A model generated the notes under the pieces. The model was given only the letters and a program-made list of their open reading frames with translations. It was not told where the DNA came from and made no database searches. DNA of 57,340 nt. Origin: DATJZG01 sp035499295. GTDB lineage: Bacteria > Myxococcota > Myxococcia > Myxococcales > Anaeromyxobacteraceae. Location: contig DATJZG010000135.1 in assembly GCA_035499295.1 (NCBI GenBank), positions 1 through 57,340 on the forward strand. The letters run 5' to 3'. Position numbers and translations under genes: made by a program. This document shows positions 1 to 8,713 of the stretch, in pieces (position 1 is the stretch's first letter; each line of letters begins with the position of its first letter).

Positions 1-2
1 GC

Positions 3-2825
3 CTCGCCGCGTGCTCGGGCTCGAACGGCACGAGTGGCACCAACGGCACGAACGGCAGCAACGGCACGAACGGCAGCAACGGGAAGAACGGCGGCCTGGT
101 CATCAACGTCCCGGCCCTGAGCTCCGCCGAGTGGAGCGCTCTCTCCCTCAGCGCGACCGTGAGCGGCGTCTCCATCCCCACCAGCGGCGCGGCCGCGCCG
201 GTCGTCAAGTTCTCGGTGGCGAACGAGAACGGGGTTCCCGTCGTCGGCATTGGCCAGAACGGCCCCGACGGCAAGAACGGCCACCTGGCCTTCACGATCG
301 CCAAGCTGGTGGGCGAGACCCTGAGCAGCTCCAGCACCACCGTCCCGAGCCACTGGGTGAACTACGAGTTCGTGCGGATGCCCTCGGCGTCCGCCAAGAA
401 CGGCTCGATCGCCATCACTCCGGATCCCGAGTTCGACGCCGCCAACCTGGTGGACAACGGCGACGGCACCTACCAGTACACCTTCGACCTCGACGTCAGC
501 CAGGCGAAGAGCATCGCCGCCGCGCTCGGCGCCACGCTACAGCCGCCCTTCAACGTCGCCGATCTGGGCGATCTGACCTACGACACCACCGCCACCCACC
601 GCGTCGTCATGATGGTCGGCGGTGCCGCCGGCGGCACCGCCGTCGCCCAGTCCGTCACTGCGACCTTCGACTTCGTGCCGAACGGCAGCGCGGTCACCTC
701 CACGCGCGAGCTGGTCTCGATCGCCGCGTGCAACAACTGTCACGCGAAGCTCAGCCTGCATGGCGCCTACTTCCCGCCCGCCACCGACACGAAGGCCTGC
801 GTGGTCTGCCACACCGACCAGATGAAGTACGGGAGCACGGAGTCGTATCCCAGCTCGGGCACCACCCTCGTTCCGGGCCCCACGCCCGAGTTCGCGGCCT
901 TCGACCCCGGAAACACGACTCGGATCGACGGGCGCGCCGTCCCCGCCTTCCCGAACTTCATCCACAAGATCCACATGGGCGAGAACCTGGGCATGACCGG
1001 TACCGATTTCCTCGGCACGCCCTTCGACACCCGCTTCCCGCAGGACATCAAGAACTGCACGAACTGCCACACCGCCACCGGTGCCCAGGCGAACAACTGG
1101 TACGCGGTTCCGAACGCCCTGGCCTGCGGCGCCTGCCACGACACCCTCAGCTTCACCACCGGCGCGAACCACGGCGGCGGCAAGCAGCTCACCGATAGTC
1201 AGTGCGGCATGTGCCACCAGGCCTCGGACGTCCAGAACGCCCACCTCCCGGTCACCCCGCCCGACCTCACCAACGGTGGCATCCCGGCCGGCTCCGGCGG
1301 GGTGGCGAGCAACACCCACACCAACGCCAGCTACGTGGCCAGCAACCCCAAGCAGCTGCCCGCCGGCGCCGTGGCGATCACCTGGGTCCTGAACTCCGTC
1401 GCGGTCGATTCCTCCGGCCACGCCTCCTGGACCTTCACGCCCTACCTGAACGGCGCCGTCACTCAGATCCAGGCCTACAGCGCCGCAGCGCTCGCCACCA
1501 CCGAGATGTTCCCGAACATGGTGGGCACGCCGAGCCTGTACGTGGTGTACTCGGTTCCCCAGGACGGCATCGCCAACCCGGCCGACTTCAACGGTTCGGT
1601 GAGCGTCTCGATGAAGTCCGTCTGGCGCGGCAGCAAGGCCTCGAGCTACAACGGGACAGCCTGGACCACCGGTGCGGCCTTGACGGGCTCGACCTGGACG
1701 GCCAACGCGGACGGGTCCTACACCGCCTACTACGCAGGGGCCACCGTTCCCGCCAATGCCACCCACCTGACCGGGGGCATCGGCTTCAACTATGGCGTCG
1801 TCTCCACCACGAGCCAGGCCGGCGTCGCGAGCGGGAGCATCGCCCAGGTGGGCAGCCTCACCGACTCCCTGCCGCTCACGCAGACCAACGTGCCCGCGCC
1901 CTACGCGTTCAGCGCCACCACCTTCCAGGGCGGCCTGGCGGTGCCGGCCCCGGTGGTCACCCTGCCGGTGAGTGCCAAGGACACGCGTCGCGCCATCGTG
2001 GCTAACAGCAAGTGCCAGGCCTGCCACCAGCTTCTGGGCCTGTTCACCAACCCGGCTGTGGCGAAGACCTTCCACTCCGGTCAGCGGAACGATGGGTCGG
2101 CCTGCACCTTCTGCCACACCGCCAACGGGTTCGACAACAACGACGGGTCCTTCTGGAACTACAACGAGAAGGAGATCGTCCACGCCATCCACTCGGCCAG
2201 CTTCCGGACCCAGCAATACACCTGGCTCGCTGGCGACACCATGTGGGAGATCGGGTACCCGGGCATCGTGAACAACTGCGAAGCCTGCCACCTGTCCGGG
2301 ACCTATGACTTCTCCGCCTCCGCCAGCGCCGCGGCCCTGCCGAACCTGCTCTGGGACACCGTCGGGGCCGGGACCACTCCCGCCAACCTCGCGGCCGCCC
2401 AGGCCGGCAACAGCGGCGCCAACATCTCGCCGTACCTGGCCTACGGCACCAACTACGGCAGCGTCTTCTACGGGAACACCGGCACTGCCGCCGCCGCCAA
2501 GACCTGGCCTTCCACCGGCGGTATCTCGGGCTCCGTCGCAGCCGGCGCGACCCTCGAGGCCGACCCGACCACGCTCGTCAGCTCGCCGATCTCGGCAGCT
2601 TGCTTCGCCTGCCACGACAGCCCGGCGACCCAGGCCCACATCACCACCAACGGTGGCAGGCTATTCGACCCGCGGTCCGCCGTCGTCACGGCCGCGGCTT
2701 CCACCACCACCGGCTTCCTCGTCACCACCGTCACCTCGCCGATCACCAATAACGTCGAGCAGTGCCTGGTGTGCCACGGTACCGGTGCCGTCGCCGACAT
2801 CTACACGGTTCACATGAACTTCTAG
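3..2825 (+). CDS. OmcA/MtrC-type decaheme c-type cytochrome lipoprotein (5' end outside window)
   Basis: Outer-surface multiheme cytochrome, by family an electron conduit to extracellular acceptors such as metal oxides. The reading frame is open from the window edge, so the true start lies upstream. Its first visible residues are L-A-A-C (Cys codon 12-14), a lipobox, so almost only the signal peptide is missing. A low-complexity Asn-Gly-Thr/Ser linker follows. I count ten CXXCH haem motifs: CNNCH, CVVCH, CTNCH, CGACH and CGMCH in the first half, then CQACH, CTFCH, CEACH, CFACH and CLVCH in the second. Between the two pentahaem clusters is a beta-rich, haem-free stretch of roughly 270 residues. 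This matches the alternating beta/pentahaem layout of MtrC/OmcA. The GTG at 159 is only an internal codon. Any porin/periplasmic cytochrome partners would lie outside the window. Confidence 0.93.
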   Translation, partial: LAACSGSNGTSGTNGTNGSNGTNGSNGKNGGLVINVPALSSAEWSALSLSATVSGVSIPTSGAAAPVVKFSVANENGVPVVGIGQNGPDGKNGHLAFTIAKLVGETLSSSSTTVPSHWVNYEFVRMPSASAKNGSIAITPDPEFDAANLVDNGDGTYQYTFDLDVSQAKSIAAALGATLQPPFNVADLGDLTYDTTATHRVVMMVGGAAGGTAVAQSVTATFDFVPNGSAVTSTRELVSIAACNNCHAKLSLHGAYFPPATDTKACVVCHTDQMKYGSTESYPSSGTTLVPGPTPEFAAFDPGNTTRIDGRAVPAFPNFIHKIHMGENLGMTGTDFLGTPFDTRFPQDIKNCTNCHTATGAQANNWYAVPNALACGACHDTLSFTTGANHGGGKQLTDSQCGMCHQASDVQNAHLPVTPPDLTNGGIPAGSGGVASNTHTNASYVASNPKQLPAGAVAITWVLNSVAVDSSGHASWTFTPYLNGAVTQIQAYSAAALATTEMFPNMVGTPSLYVVYSVPQDGIANPADFNGSVSVSMKSVWRGSKASSYNGTAWTTGAALTGSTWTANADGSYTAYYAGATVPANATHLTGGIGFNYGVVSTTSQAGVASGSIAQVGSLTDSLPLTQTNVPAPYAFSATTFQGGLAVPAPVVTLPVSAKDTRRAIVANSKCQACHQLLGLFTNPAVAKTFHSGQRNDGSACTFCHTANGFDNNDGSFWNYNEKEIVHAIHSASFRTQQYTWLAGDTMWEIGYPGIVNNCEACHLSGTYDFSASASAAALPNLLWDTVGAGTTPANLAAAQAGNSGANISPYLAYGTNYGSVFYGNTGTAAAAKTWPSTGGISGSVAAGATLEADPTTLVSSPISAACFACHDSPATQAHITTNGGRLFDPRSAVVTAAASTTTGFLVTTVTSPITNNVEQCLVCHGTGAVADIYTVHMNF
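45..80 (+). repeat. 18-bp tandem repeat in cytochrome linker
   Basis: Two perfect copies of an 18-base unit (45-62 and 63-80) encode Gly-Thr-Asn-Gly-Ser-Asn. Degenerate NGT/SGT units flank them. The repeat forms the flexible linker directly after the lipidated cysteine of the decaheme cytochrome. Confidence 0.85.
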
Positions 2826-2880
2826 ATGTCTCGAAAGCCGGCGCGGGGTCTCCTCCCCGCCCCGGAAACGGTCAGTACCC

Positions 2881-2916
2881 GAGCCGGCCCGGGGTGGCGA
2901 CACTCCGGGCCGGCTC
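2881..2916. terminator. Putative bidirectional transcription terminator
   Basis: A perfect 12-bp inverted repeat (2881-2892 with 2905-2916) has a 12-nt loop and lies 55 nt after the cytochrome stop. It sits between two convergent genes. There is no long T-tract on either side, so this is a strong hairpin rather than a textbook intrinsic terminator. Confidence 0.55.
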
Positions 2917-3103
2917 TCCATTGGGGGCTCGAGGGGGGTCACTTTGGCTTCGCCCCGGTCCCCCGCTGGCGCGTATAGCGGCGCTACGGTGCGACGTCGG
3001 CCCGCCGCGTCGCGATCGGGGGCCTGTCCGGACGACAGGCCCCGGCGCTCTGCCGAGAGTCGCCGCCCGAGTCATTCTCGGTGCCGAGCGGCGCCGCGAC
3101 TCC

Positions 3104-4513
3104 CTATGGCCAGTGGTGGTGGGCGGGCGCAAATGGCGCGATGTCGACCGCCTCTCCCATGGCGATGTAGCCAGCATGGTTGGGATGGAGATAGTCCCAG
3201 GGTAGCTGCGTCAGCGTGCTGTTGGGCAAGTATGTTGCCTTGATGTTGCCGGTGGTTGGATCGAGCGTCGCCGCGTCAAAGTCCACCACACCGTCGAAAA
3301 GGCCGGACGTGCGGATGTAGGTGTTCAGGATCATGCGGTTGGCGTCGTTCGCCGGACCGTTGTCCGCCGTCGCCTCGAAGCCCGGGTTCCATCCCTCGGC
3401 GGGATTCACCAAGCCCAGGGCGGAGGTGAGCGTCGCTCCGAACACCTTGACTCCGTTGGCATGCAACGTCCCGACGATCTGCTGATACCCGGCGATGATG
3501 GCGGCGGTCGTGTGGCCGCCGCCGAGGTCGTTGATGCCCTCGAGCCAGATGACATCGGTGAGACCGGAAAGTCCGAGAACGTCGCGATTCAGCCGATCGA
3601 CGGCGGCGGGGCCAGCGGCGGAGTTTGCTACCACCGGGTTCACCACGCGATTACCCGCAATCGCCGCGTTGACGATGCTGATCTTGTTCCCATAGGCGTT
3701 GTGCAGGCGCCGGGACAGCGTGTTCATCCAGCGGTCGTTGCCATTCAAAGTCGAGTGGGTGCCGTCGGTAATCGAGTCGCCGAAGGCGCAGACGACGACG
3801 GTGTCAGCCGGAGCCATCACGTCCACCGCGTCCAGGAAGAACATCGAGGTGGTGGTGAACTCGAAGGCGAACACGTCCGGATCGCGCGTGTGATCGCCGC
3901 TTCCCGGGGCGGTAATGTAGGAGGTCACGAAGGCGCTGCTGTGGTAGGTCTGCGGGCCGCTGCTGCCTTCGACGGAATAGCTCACGGCCAGGTTCCGCCC
4001 ATTGAGGCGCTCGTCGTCCTCGTCTGCCACCCAGCGGAGGCGCACCCCGTCGCTCCAGACCTCTTGCCCAACCGGAATCGTCACTGACTCCTTGCCGCCA
4101 AAGGTGACCGTCGTGATCGTGCCCCGCACGACGTTTCCCGAGTACTCCTGCAGGGCCGCGGTGACAGCGTTGAAGGTCACCGCCTGGGTGCCGAAGGCGT
4201 TGGAGAAGCGAAAGCGCATCCTGCTGCCCCAGAGGTCGGGCTTGACGATGGCGCGGAACGTCTGGTCGGTCGCGCCCATGTTGTTGGTGGCGGTGGCATT
4301 GGGGAACGGGAAGCCTTGGTCGGGTTGAATGCTGGCCGGGGCGAAGTTGGTCGGCGCCCCGGGCGGGTAAACGGGCGGAACGGGCGGCGTGTAAACGAAA
4401 TATGTCGCCGGCGACGTCGCCCAGGTGGCTACCCACTTCTCGTCGTGTGCCCGCACGCGCCCGGACATGACGAGTGCCAGTGAGACCGCGGCGAGCAGGA
4501 TTCTCTTCTGCAT
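3104..4513 (-). CDS. Exported SGNH/GDSL-family hydrolase (esterase/lipase-like)
   Basis: 469 aa with a Sec signal peptide (MQKRILLAAVSLALVMSG...). The GDSL block I motif FGDSITDG is near residue 245, followed by an AGNR block, the GIND block (WLEGINDLGG) and a C-terminal DYLHPNHAGY block that supplies the catalytic Asp and His. All four SGNH hydrolase blocks are therefore present. The roughly 200 residues before block I look like the extra beta domain seen in larger SGNH proteins. An AAGGAG ribosome-binding site lies about 7 nt upstream of the ATG. Substrate cannot be told from sequence; lipid esters or deacetylation of carbohydrate are typical of the family. It is convergent with the cytochrome gene across a hairpin. 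Confidence 0.9.
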   Translation of the reverse strand: MQKRILLAAVSLALVMSGRVRAHDEKWVATWATSPATYFVYTPPVPPVYPPGAPTNFAPASIQPDQGFPFPNATATNNMGATDQTFRAIVKPDLWGSRMRFRFSNAFGTQAVTFNAVTAALQEYSGNVVRGTITTVTFGGKESVTIPVGQEVWSDGVRLRWVADEDDERLNGRNLAVSYSVEGSSGPQTYHSSAFVTSYITAPGSGDHTRDPDVFAFEFTTTSMFFLDAVDVMAPADTVVVCAFGDSITDGTHSTLNGNDRWMNTLSRRLHNAYGNKISIVNAAIAGNRVVNPVVANSAAGPAAVDRLNRDVLGLSGLTDVIWLEGINDLGGGHTTAAIIAGYQQIVGTLHANGVKVFGATLTSALGLVNPAEGWNPGFEATADNGPANDANRMILNTYIRTSGLFDGVVDFDAATLDPTTGNIKATYLPNSTLTQLPWDYLHPNHAGYIAMGEAVDIAPFAPAHHHWP

Positions 4514-4974
4514 GGAGGGCTCCTTTGCGTGGCGCTACCGCTAAACCAGCCAGCTGGCGATCGACGCAACTGTGGGAAAGATGGGTGAACTCGCTCGCGC
4601 CCGGCCGACTGAACTGCAGCGATGGATAATCACGAGGCCCCGGATCCGACAGCCCCCGATCGTGGATGACGGTCCGTCTCAGAGGGTGCCCGAATGACGC
4701 GACGGGACGTGGGACCGTGGTCGTACCGGGCGTCGACGTTCGGGAAGGCCCGAGAGCGGGCTCCCTGCGGGAGCGTTCGCTGGAGGCCCCTGTAAGTGTT
4801 GCTTTCTGTGCCTACTCTGAGCGCTCCCGTTCTCGAGGGGTCCCGGCGACGGTGACCTGGCCGTCCTCCTCGTGTCCGGCCGACCCGCAGGGTTCCCTGG
4901 GCATCTCGACCGACCGAACTGCTCGGGTGCGTTGGAAATACAGGCTGCGCCGTCGAGAACGCGCGTCGATGCAC
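4514..4974. other. Non-coding gap, nothing recognised
   Basis: The six frames give only short arginine/serine-rich translations with no recognisable motif. The segment may be decayed DNA belonging to the neighbouring transposase remnant, but I see no direct support. Confidence 0.4.
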
Positions 4975-5375
4975 TGGCTGTGGCGCGTCGCGCGTCGGGA
5001 CAGGAAGCTATTCGTCCTGTGTAATGGAGCTCGCCTGACTGGAGGGAGCGTGTTCTGGCGAGCCTGCGCCAACTGGCCAAGCACTCCACTGCAGCCGAGC
5101 CGGTCTTCGACGAGGATGAGAGTCGGGTTGGGAGCGCTGAGAACCCGGCCCATGGTGCAGACGGCCACTCGGGGGAAGCCCCGCTTGGCCAGTTCCAGAC
5201 CGAGCAGTTCCCCAGTTTATGTCGGGCGTTGCCAGCCAAAGTCCTGGCGGGAGTGCCCATCTGCGAGCTTCACAATCATGAGGAAACGGAGGGCAGTTTG
5301 AGGGTCCTTGGTTTTTCGTCCTCGGTGAATCAACCGACGTTTCTCGGCACGATCCAGCCGCGGTATGGTGTCCAC
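4975..5375 (-). pseudogene. IS630-like transposase remnant
   Basis: Reading from a GTG at 5375, the translation runs TIPRLDRAEKRRLIHRGRK then KTKDPQTALRFLMIVKLADG, which looks like the start of an IS630-family DDE transposase. It jumps directly to DFGWQRPT-stop-TGELLGLELAKRG, which resembles the family segment SPxDFGWQRPTWTxELL. The middle helix-turn-helix part is deleted. The tryptophan codon after RPT reads TAA. After about 40 more residues (...RVAVCTMGRVLSAP) similarity fades and no DDE domain follows. It is a dead fragment; I could not find terminal inverted repeats. Confidence 0.6.
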
Positions 5376-5500
5376 GGGAAGGGCTCCTCCATCGTTTCGG
5401 GTGACCTCGCAATCACCACGATCGATGGGCTGACCTTCCCGTTCAACTTTCTCCCCACGAGTCGAGACCCTTCTCTTGATCCCGATTCATGCACCTTCGT

Positions 5501-7030
5501 TTAGGCCGACTCGAAGCGCCTACGGAGCTCGCGCTTCAGGATCTTGCCCGAGGCGTTTCGCGGCAGGTCGGGCACGAAGTGCACGACCTTCGGCACCTTG
5601 AAGGGGGCCAGGCGCTCGTGAGCGTGAGCGATGATCTCGTCGGCGGAGGCCCGGGCCCCAGGTTTGAGGACCACGACCGCCGTGACGGCCTCGATCCACT
5701 TGGGATGGGGCGTGGCGATGACCGCCACCTCCTTCACCGACGGGTGCGCGTAGATCTGGTCCTCGACCTCCCGCGAGGCCACCATCACGCCTCCGGTGTT
5801 GATGACGTCCTTCTTGCGGTCGACGATGGTGATGTACCCCTCCGCATCCACTCGCGCGAGGTCGCCGGAGTGGAACCACCCGCCCGAGAACGCCTCGGCG
5901 GTCTCCTCCGGCTTCTCCCAGTAGGCCTGGCACAGCTGGGGGGAGCGGTAGATCACCTCGCCCACCTGGCCAGGGGCGACGTCGGAAAGCTCGTCGTTGA
6001 CGACCCGCATGTCCACGAACAGAACGGCGCGCCCGGCCGAGTCTGGCCGCCCGGCGTGTTCCTCCGGGCGGAGCACCGTCGCCAACGGGGAGATCTCCGA
6101 TTGCCCGAAGCAGTTGTAAAAGCCCAAGCCGGGCAGGCGTGCCTGGAGCTCCTCGAGCACGGGCACCGGCATGATGGAGGCTCCGTAGTACGCCTTGCGC
6201 AGGCTGCCAAGGCGGCGCCGCGCGAAATCGGGGTGGTGGAGGAGCGCGATCCAGAAGGTGGGAGGAGCGAAGAAGCTGGTGATGGAACGGGCCTCGATCT
6301 CGGCGAGCGCCGCCGCCGGATCGGCTCCCTCGTGGAGCCGGCTGCTCGCACCCACCGCGATGTACGGCATGAGGAAGACGTGCATCTGCGCCGAATGGTA
6401 GAGGGGGAGGACGTGAAGGGGTCGGTCGGCGGCATCGAAGTCGAGCGCGGCGATGCAGCTCGAATATTCGTGCACGAGCGCCCGGTGGCTCAGCATGGCC
6501 CCGCGAGGGGCCGCTGTGGTGCCCGAGGTGTAGAGGAGCTGGGCCAAGTCGTCGTCCCGAACTTCCACGTCGGGCTCAGGAGCAGGGCCAGCCAGCGCCC
6601 AGCGGAGGACGTCGCACTCGCCTCCATCGCGCAGCGTGCCGTAGTGGGAGACCCCGAGCCGGGCTCGAATGGCCTGGACCCTGTCGAGGAGCGCCGCGTC
6701 GGCGAAGAGAGCTCGGCTTCCGGACTGGTTCACGATGTAGGCGAGCTCCTCGCCCGTGAGGGCGAAGTTCACGGGAACGTGCACCAAGCCGGCCTTGGCG
6801 CTCGCCAGGTACAGGAGTAGGTAGGCGTCGGAGTTCTTTCCGAATGCGGCGACCCGATCCCCTTTTCGGAGGCCGAGCGCCAGTAGCTGCAGTGCCACCG
6901 CACTGGCCGCCCCATCGAGCGCGCGGAAAGACCAACTCCGGTCCGCGAAGGCCAGGGCTTCGCGCGCCGGGACCCTTCGGGCGCTGCGGCGAATGATGTC
7001 TCCGACGGTACTGCTCCAGATCGCACCCAT
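5501..7030 (-). CDS. Acyl-CoA synthetase (AMP-dependent ligase, ANL superfamily)
   Basis: Activates a carboxylic acid, probably a fatty acid, to acyl-AMP and then acyl-CoA. The protein is 509 aa from the ATG at 7030, chosen because GGGAGG lies about 6 nt upstream; the open frame extends 31 codons further without homology-like sequence. Motifs in order: the P-loop YTSGTTAAPRG near residue 167, the YNCFGQSE motif, GDLARVDAEGYITIVDRKKD with the hinge, and the C-terminal NASGKILKREL with the catalytic lysine near residue 497. The length is normal. It lies on the same strand as the megasynthase operon, but about 890 bp of remnant-containing DNA separates them. It may feed a primer acid to that synthase (inference) or may be an ordinary fatty-acid activator. 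Confidence 0.93.
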   Translation of the reverse strand: MGAIWSSTVGDIIRRSARRVPAREALAFADRSWSFRALDGAASAVALQLLALGLRKGDRVAAFGKNSDAYLLLYLASAKAGLVHVPVNFALTGEELAYIVNQSGSRALFADAALLDRVQAIRARLGVSHYGTLRDGGECDVLRWALAGPAPEPDVEVRDDDLAQLLYTSGTTAAPRGAMLSHRALVHEYSSCIAALDFDAADRPLHVLPLYHSAQMHVFLMPYIAVGASSRLHEGADPAAALAEIEARSITSFFAPPTFWIALLHHPDFARRRLGSLRKAYYGASIMPVPVLEELQARLPGLGFYNCFGQSEISPLATVLRPEEHAGRPDSAGRAVLFVDMRVVNDELSDVAPGQVGEVIYRSPQLCQAYWEKPEETAEAFSGGWFHSGDLARVDAEGYITIVDRKKDVINTGGVMVASREVEDQIYAHPSVKEVAVIATPHPKWIEAVTAVVVLKPGARASADEIIAHAHERLAPFKVPKVVHFVPDLPRNASGKILKRELRRRFESA

Positions 7031-7279
7031 GGATGCCTCCCTCTGGACGGCGAGCTCGCTAGCGACGAGCGCGCCGACGCCCCGCCTTCGACGAATCGTG
7101 AGGGATCGGGCGGGCTGCGTCAACGCAGGCTACGGTAGCGGCGCCCCTTCTGATCTGCGGGTACGCCCTCCCCCATTGGCGCTCGTTGGGGGGTTCACTG
7201 GGAACTCGGGGACCCGAACGGGTTCCCGAGCGAGCGGCCTCGTGTCTCCGGGCGCGGGTGGCGTCGACCTCGGCGCTGC

Positions 7280-7505
7280 TGTCCACCGCCCTTTCGTGCG
7301 ATTCGGCAACCGATACCGGCTCGAAGACCTTCTCAGCGATGAAGAAGCCCGGGACGAGGCCGCAGATCGCGCAGGACACGCCCAGCAGAGCGACGCCCGA
7401 GGTGATCGAGCAGTGCGGTGCGGATGGAGGTCGCGAAGCTCTCGCTCACGTAGGTCGCGAGAATCGCGTACGGCGCCTCGCAGAGGAGCTGCGGGCCACC
7501 TGACC
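7280..7505 (-). pseudogene. Probable C-terminal remnant of an MFS-type transporter
   Basis: On the minus strand one frame reads GPQLLCEAPYAILATYVSES followed by FATSIRTA, like the penultimate-helix region of sugar/organic-acid MFS transporters. A frameshift then leads into a hydrophobic final helix, SGVALLGVSCAICGLVPGFF, and a charged tail. No upstream helices or start codon remain. Identification rests on pattern memory only. Confidence 0.35.
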
Positions 7506-7543
7506 TGAGGCCGCCTCGGCTCGCCTCATCCTCCGGGACCTCC

Positions 7544-7771
7544 GAGGAGCAGATAACGCGGCGGATAACCGCTGAGCGCCTGGGTCATCACTGGGAGATC
7601 GCGAACCTCGTCGCGTACGTCATGAGCGTTGGGGGTCCCTACCAGACCGGAGACAGGGGGACCATCGACGGCGGCCGCCAGCCCTTCTCGGGGCAGACCT
7701 TTGCTTGGCTCGCCACTCTCGGCCGCGCCGAGGCGAAGCGGCTGCTCTCGGGGGCGAAGCCCAGGAAGTGA
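7544..7771 (+). pseudogene. C-terminal fragment of a short-chain dehydrogenase/reductase
   Basis: The forward frame reads RLGHHWEIANLVAYVMSVGG then PYQTGDRGTIDGGRQPF. This is the C-terminal signature of SDR enzymes (RLGxPEEIANLVAFLxS, YxTGxxxxxDGG), and the tail resembles 2,4-dienoyl-CoA reductase-like SDRs. The Rossmann GxxxGxG motif and YxxxK motif are absent, and no start codon fits. It is a stranded 3' fragment lying between the PPTase and the acyl-CoA synthetase and running against them. Confidence 0.6.
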
Positions 7772-7922
7772 TTCGCGCGCCCCAGGCAGGTGCCTCCTTG
7801 GCGTCCGGGTCTAGCTCCCGTCGGCAGGGGCAGGGCGGCGGGGGTCGCCTGGGGAGCGAGAGCGGATCTCCCGATGATTACCCAGTGGTCTCGGGCGGCG
7901 GCCGCTGGAGCGGCTGCTTGCG

Positions 7923-8702
7923 CTAGGTTCGCGCGTCCCTTCCGGGAGGGAAGGCTCGGACCGAGCGCTCCCAGCAAGCGAGCGCGCCGACCAGACCGGG
8001 GAACGAGCGCCAGGCCCCGCGGACCATTCCGCCGCCGGCCAGGAGGGAGGGGATACACGTCGCGACAAACGGGTGCCACTCTTCACCGCGCGGAATAATC
8101 TGCCATGGAATGGGGCGGACGGAACCCGCCTCGGGCAGACACGTCAGGTCGAACGTGTCGACCGTGAGGCCTAGGCCAAGCGCCTTGAGTACGGCCTCCT
8201 TTGCACACCAGACCAGGTTGCTGCGCAGGGGCTGCTCGGGGCGGGGTGCGGCGCGGACGAAGTCCCGCTCGTCCTCGGTAAGGAAGGTGGCAAGGAACTC
8301 CGGCGATCGTGGTTCCACCCGTCCGAGGTCGATGCCGACCGCCGCGTGCGAGCCGTCGCCAGCCGGGTCGAGTGGGGCCGCGGCGCAGAGGGCATACCCT
8401 TCCGTGTGGCTGATGGAGAGGCTGATCGGTAGCCGCTCGCCGGGGGCGAAGCGTCCCAGGGCACTCTTCTCCGGCGCGACACGGGCATAGGGTGCGCCGC
8501 TCGGGTCGTTTTCGATCTCGATCGCGCCGAGCGGGCCATCGGCCGGGAAGCCCAGCGCGCGCGCGACGACCGACTTGGCGGTGAGGCGACCAATGAGCCA
8601 ATCGGCGCGTCGTTGGTGAACCCGATGTTCCGCGAAACGCGCTCGCTCGGTGACGGTGAGCGACGCCTCGCCGCCATCGCGCACGCCGTCCCCCAGTTGC
8701 AA
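7923..8702 (-). CDS. 4'-phosphopantetheinyl transferase (Sfp type)
   Basis: Transfers phosphopantetheine from CoA to carrier-protein domains. The protein is 259 aa, the usual Sfp-class length. The Mg/CoA-binding signature GIDLGRVEPRS and the second signature WCAKEAVLKALG are both intact, and a conserved SISHTEGYALCAAA segment precedes them. The gene starts 11 bp after the megasynthase stop, so it is almost certainly the dedicated, translationally linked activator of the three tandem ACPs. PfaE plays the same role in polyunsaturated fatty acid clusters. Confidence 0.92.
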   Translation of the reverse strand: MQLGDGVRDGGEASLTVTERARFAEHRVHQRRADWLIGRLTAKSVVARALGFPADGPLGAIEIENDPSGAPYARVAPEKSALGRFAPGERLPISLSISHTEGYALCAAAPLDPAGDGSHAAVGIDLGRVEPRSPEFLATFLTEDERDFVRAAPRPEQPLRSNLVWCAKEAVLKALGLGLTVDTFDLTCLPEAGSVRPIPWQIIPRGEEWHPFVATCIPSLLAGGGMVRGAWRSFPGLVGALACWERSVRAFPPGRDART

Positions 8703-8713
8703 TGACCAGTGGA

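Noticed and set aside
537..2639. 700-codon minus-strand open frame opposite the decaheme cytochrome
   Set aside because: Gly/Arg/Val-rich antisense shadow with no domain; the plus strand has ten CXXCH motifs.
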